In this document: one piece after another, positions 62,176 through 64,000 of the stretch
Layout of the letters: each line of letters opens with the position of its first letter
Numbering within the stretch: the stretch's first letter is position 1
DNA from: Nocardioidaceae bacterium SCSIO 66511
GTDB taxonomy: Bacteria > Actinomycetota > Actinomycetes > Propionibacteriales > Nocardioidaceae
DNA length: 64,000 nt
Assembly: GCA_023100825.1 (NCBI GenBank)
Contig: CP095846.1
Span: forward strand, 310,001 to 374,000
Reading direction: 5' to 3'
Notes under the pieces: generated by a model
Told to the model about the DNA's origin: nothing
The model's input: the letters and a program-made list of their open reading frames with translations, nothing else
The model's database searches: none
Made by a program: the position numbers and the translations under genes

Positions 62176-62211
62176 AACGCCGGTCCCTGCCGTGTGGTGG
62201 GGACCGGCGTT
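62176..62211. terminator. Hairpin terminator next to tRNA-Ser(GGA)
   Basis: 12-bp arms AACGCCGGTCCC and GGGACCGGCGTT around a 12-base loop, 17 bases beyond the 3' end of the minus-strand tRNA. Likely bidirectional; it also follows the FtsX-type gene on the plus strand. Confidence 0.7.
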
Positions 62212-62228
62212 TGTGCTGGTGAGGCTGG

Positions 62229-62313
62229 CGGAGGATAGGGGATTCGAACCCCTGAGGGCGTTAACCCAACACGCTTTCCAAGCGTGCGCACTAGGCCACT
62301 ATGCGAATCCTCC
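62229..62313 (-). tRNA. tRNA-Ser (anticodon GGA)
   Basis: 85-base class II tRNA on the minus strand. Acceptor stem GGAGGAT/ATCCTCC with discriminator G, anticodon stem CACGC/GCGTG around TTGGAAA (anticodon GGA, reads UCC/UCU), variable arm, and T-arm AGGGG-TTCGAAT-CCCCT. CCA not encoded. Its 3' end faces the integrase remnant. Confidence 0.96.
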
Positions 62314-62360
62314 GCCGAGCAGCGTACCCGGCCGATGCCGCAGAGTAGAAATCGGTCCGG

Positions 62361-62975
62361 TCAGTCGCGACCAAGGCCGTCGGCTTCGCCACCGATGGTG
62401 GTGTCGTCGCCGTGTCCGGTGTGTACGACCGTGTCGTCGGGGAGTACGAAGAGCTTCTCTCGGATGGACGCCTCCAGCGTCGGGAGGTCGGAGTACGACC
62501 GACCGGTCGCGCCAGGACCGCCGTTGAAGAGTGTGTCGCCGGTGAACACGCAGCCGAGGTGAGGCGCGTACAGGCACACCCCGCCCGGGGCGTGGCCCGG
62601 CGTGTGCAGCACGGTCAGGGTCGTACCGCCGACCTCGATGGTCTGGCCGTCCGAGAGGTCGGCATCCCACAGGTACTCGCTGTGTGTCAGCTCCCAGAGC
62701 GGCCGGTCGTCGGGATGCAGCAGGATCGGCGCGGCCGTACGCTCCCGCAGTTGAGGTGCGACACGCACGTGGTCGTCGTGGGCGTGCGTACACACGATCG
62801 CCTTGACCCTACGCGCACCGACGACGGCGAGGATGTCGTCGACCGAGTGCGGTGCGTCGATGACGATGCACTCCTCGTCGTCGCCGACGACCCATACGTT
62901 GTTGTCGACGTCGAAGGTCTCGCCGTCGAGGCTGAACGTGCCGGAGGTGACGGCGTGGTCGATCCGCGCGGCCAT
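62361..62975 (-). CDS. MBL-fold metallohydrolase, partner of mscR
   Basis: 204-residue metallo-beta-lactamase fold protein with the metal motif CTHAHDDHV (HxHxDH), then HTPGHAPGGVCLY, FTGDTLFNGG and HTGHGDDTT. It belongs to the glyoxalase II-like group. In actinobacteria this gene follows the mycothiol-dependent formaldehyde dehydrogenase and is thought to hydrolyse the S-formylmycothiol product or a related thioester. Its ATG overlaps the stop of mscR (TGATG), so it is translationally coupled. Confidence 0.9.
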   Translation of the reverse strand: MAARIDHAVTSGTFSLDGETFDVDNNVWVVGDDEECIVIDAPHSVDDILAVVGARRVKAIVCTHAHDDHVRVAPQLRERTAAPILLHPDDRPLWELTHSEYLWDADLSDGQTIEVGGTTLTVLHTPGHAPGGVCLYAPHLGCVFTGDTLFNGGPGATGRSYSDLPTLEASIREKLFVLPDDTVVHTGHGDDTTIGGEADGLGRD

Positions 62976-64000
62976 CAGAGCACGACCACCGAGCGGAGTA
63001 CGTCGCCTTGGTGCATTCGATCGAAGGCCGCCTCGACACCGTCGAGGGCGATCTCCTCGGTCACGAATGCGTCGAGATCGAGGCGTCCCTGCTGGTACAG
63101 GTCGACCAGCATCGGGAAGTCGCGGCTCGGCAGGCAGTCGCCGTACCAGCTCGACTTCAGCGCACCGCCGCGGCCGAATACGTCGATCAGCGGGAGGTCC
63201 GGCAGCTTCATTTCCGGTGTCGGTACGCCGACCAGTACGAGGATGCCGGCGAGGTCGCGCGCGTAGAAGGCCTGCTTCCAGGTCTCCGGGCGTCCGACGG
63301 CCTCGACGACGACGTCCGCACCTTCGGCGCCCGGGTAGGTCTCGGCCGAGATCCGCGCGATCTCTTCGACCGGATCGCTCGAAGATGAGTCGACCGTGTG
63401 GGTCGCGCCAAGTGACTTCGCCGCTTCGAGCTTCTTCGGGTCGATGTCGACGGCGATGATCGGGTACGCGCCGGCCAGAGCCGATCCGGCGATCGCTGCG
63501 ACGCCTACGCCCCCACAACCGATCACGGCGACCGACTTACCGCGCGTCACCGCGCCGGTGTTGATCGAGGCCCCGATGCCGGCCATCACGCCACAACCCA
63601 GCAGGCCGACTGCCGCGGGCCGGGCCGTCGGGTCGACCTTGGTGCACTGACCGGCCGCTACCAGGGTCTTCTCGGCGAAGGCGCCGATGCCGAGGGCGGG
63701 CGACAGCTCGCTGCCGTCTTCCAGCGTCATCTTCTGGGTCGCGTTGTGGGTGTTGAAGCAGTACTGCAGGTCACCGCGCTTGCAGGCGCGGCATTCGCCG
63801 CATACGGCTCGCCAGTTCAAGATGACGAAGTCGCCCGGAGCGACGTCAGTCACGTCCGGGCCGACGGCCTCGACCGTTCCCGCGGCCTCATGACCGAGCA
63901 GGAACGGGAACTCGTCGTTGATTCCGCCCTCGCGATAGTGCAGGTCCGTGTGGCAGACGCCGCAGGTCTGCACCGCGACGACTGCCTCGCCCGGACCCGG
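62975..64000 (-). CDS. mscR: S-(hydroxymethyl)mycothiol dehydrogenase, 5' end outside window
   Basis: Zinc-dependent alcohol dehydrogenase-type enzyme oxidising the formaldehyde-mycothiol adduct, and in some species reducing S-nitrosomycothiol. The visible part has catalytic zinc ligands in [11 protein letters not shown] (Cys) and LGHEAAG (His, Glu), the four-Cys structural zinc loop [30 protein letters not shown] and the NAD motif [14 protein letters not shown]. The C-terminus is complete ([10 protein letters not shown]). About 25-35 N-terminal residues lie beyond position 64000. It forms an operon with the MBL-fold gene. Confidence 0.93.
   Translation of the reverse strand, partial: PGPGEAVVAVQTCGVCHTDLHYREGGINDEFPFLLGHEAAGTVEAVGPDVTDVAPGDFVILNWRAVCGECRACKRGDLQYCFNTHNATQKMTLEDGSELSPALGIGAFAEKTLVAAGQCTKVDPTARPAAVGLLGCGVMAGIGASINTGAVTRGKSVAVIGCGGVGVAAIAGSALAGAYPIIAVDIDPKKLEAAKSLGATHTVDSSSSDPVEEIARISAETYPGAEGADVVVEAVGRPETWKQAFYARDLAGILVLVGVPTPEMKLPDLPLIDVFGRGGALKSSWYGDCLPSRDFPMLVDLYQQGRLDLDAFVTEEIALDGVEAAFDRMHQGDVLRSVVVL

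Overview
High-GC actinobacterial chromosome. The pointers are the many GTG starts, a mycothiol-dependent formaldehyde dehydrogenase (mscR) beside its metallo-beta-lactamase partner, a menaquinone gene (menB), a split-type proton-pumping transhydrogenase (pntAA/AB/B), a GAF-ANTAR regulator and an actinobacterial LexA box at dinB. The tetramer-rich CGTAC/GTACG signature through most of the window and the gene repertoire suggest Propionibacteriales (Nocardioidaceae-like), but that placement is inference.

Layout. 1-1343 is the 3' part of qcrB (cytochrome bc1 cytochrome b). 1344-8200 is an eroding accessory stretch: DUF2267 and GAF-ANTAR genes, a FUSC transporter, a truncated pyrophosphatase, a degenerate IS3-family element (5004-6396), a thiolase remnant and a frameshifted enoyl-CoA hydratase. 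8381-17339 holds a persulfide-dioxygenase/double-rhodanese protein, DUF2277, an MFS transporter with an unusual extracellular-type tail, YtoQ, a four-gene double ABC-2 exporter operon, and a ferredoxin plus redox-type regulator pair. 17395-21126 is the most striking locus: a DUF2249-cupin gene followed by ctaD (cytochrome c oxidase subunit I), cut after codon 28 by an intact IS256-family element with a perfect 8-bp target duplication.

21154-36283 is mostly housekeeping and small stress genes: GGDEF, VOC, YbaK, YciI plus ECF sigma, SRPBCC, ACT, SDR, menB, a DUF3800 gene preceded by a structured RNA, a BNR-repeat secreted protein and pntAA-AB-B. 36371-42761 looks like one uptake/catabolic module: two overlapping metal-dependent amidohydrolases divergent from an RpiR/MurR regulator, a secreted protein, a sodium:solute symporter and a HAD hydrolase, with a palindromic operator candidate and a repeated half-site. 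42767-57712 contains upp, tadA with its partner, tRNA-Ser(CGA), SOS-controlled dinB, MFS and K+/H+ antiporters, a LytR_C protein, a large lipoprotein, an RluA-type synthase, a frameshifted phosphodiester glycosidase, a 167-bp MITE-like element, VOC and mycothiol-dependent enzymes.

57713-62228 is a probable integrated-element remnant. A two-component system is divergent from a LolD/FtsX-type ABC transporter, the CGTAC signature is almost absent, and an integrase C-terminal remnant abuts the 3' end of tRNA-Ser(GGA). The window closes with the MBL-fold protein and mscR (5' end beyond the window).

Several genes (enoyl-CoA hydratase, ECF sigma, phosphodiester glycosidase) carry single-base frameshifts, mostly at or near G runs. 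They may be real decay or base-call errors.
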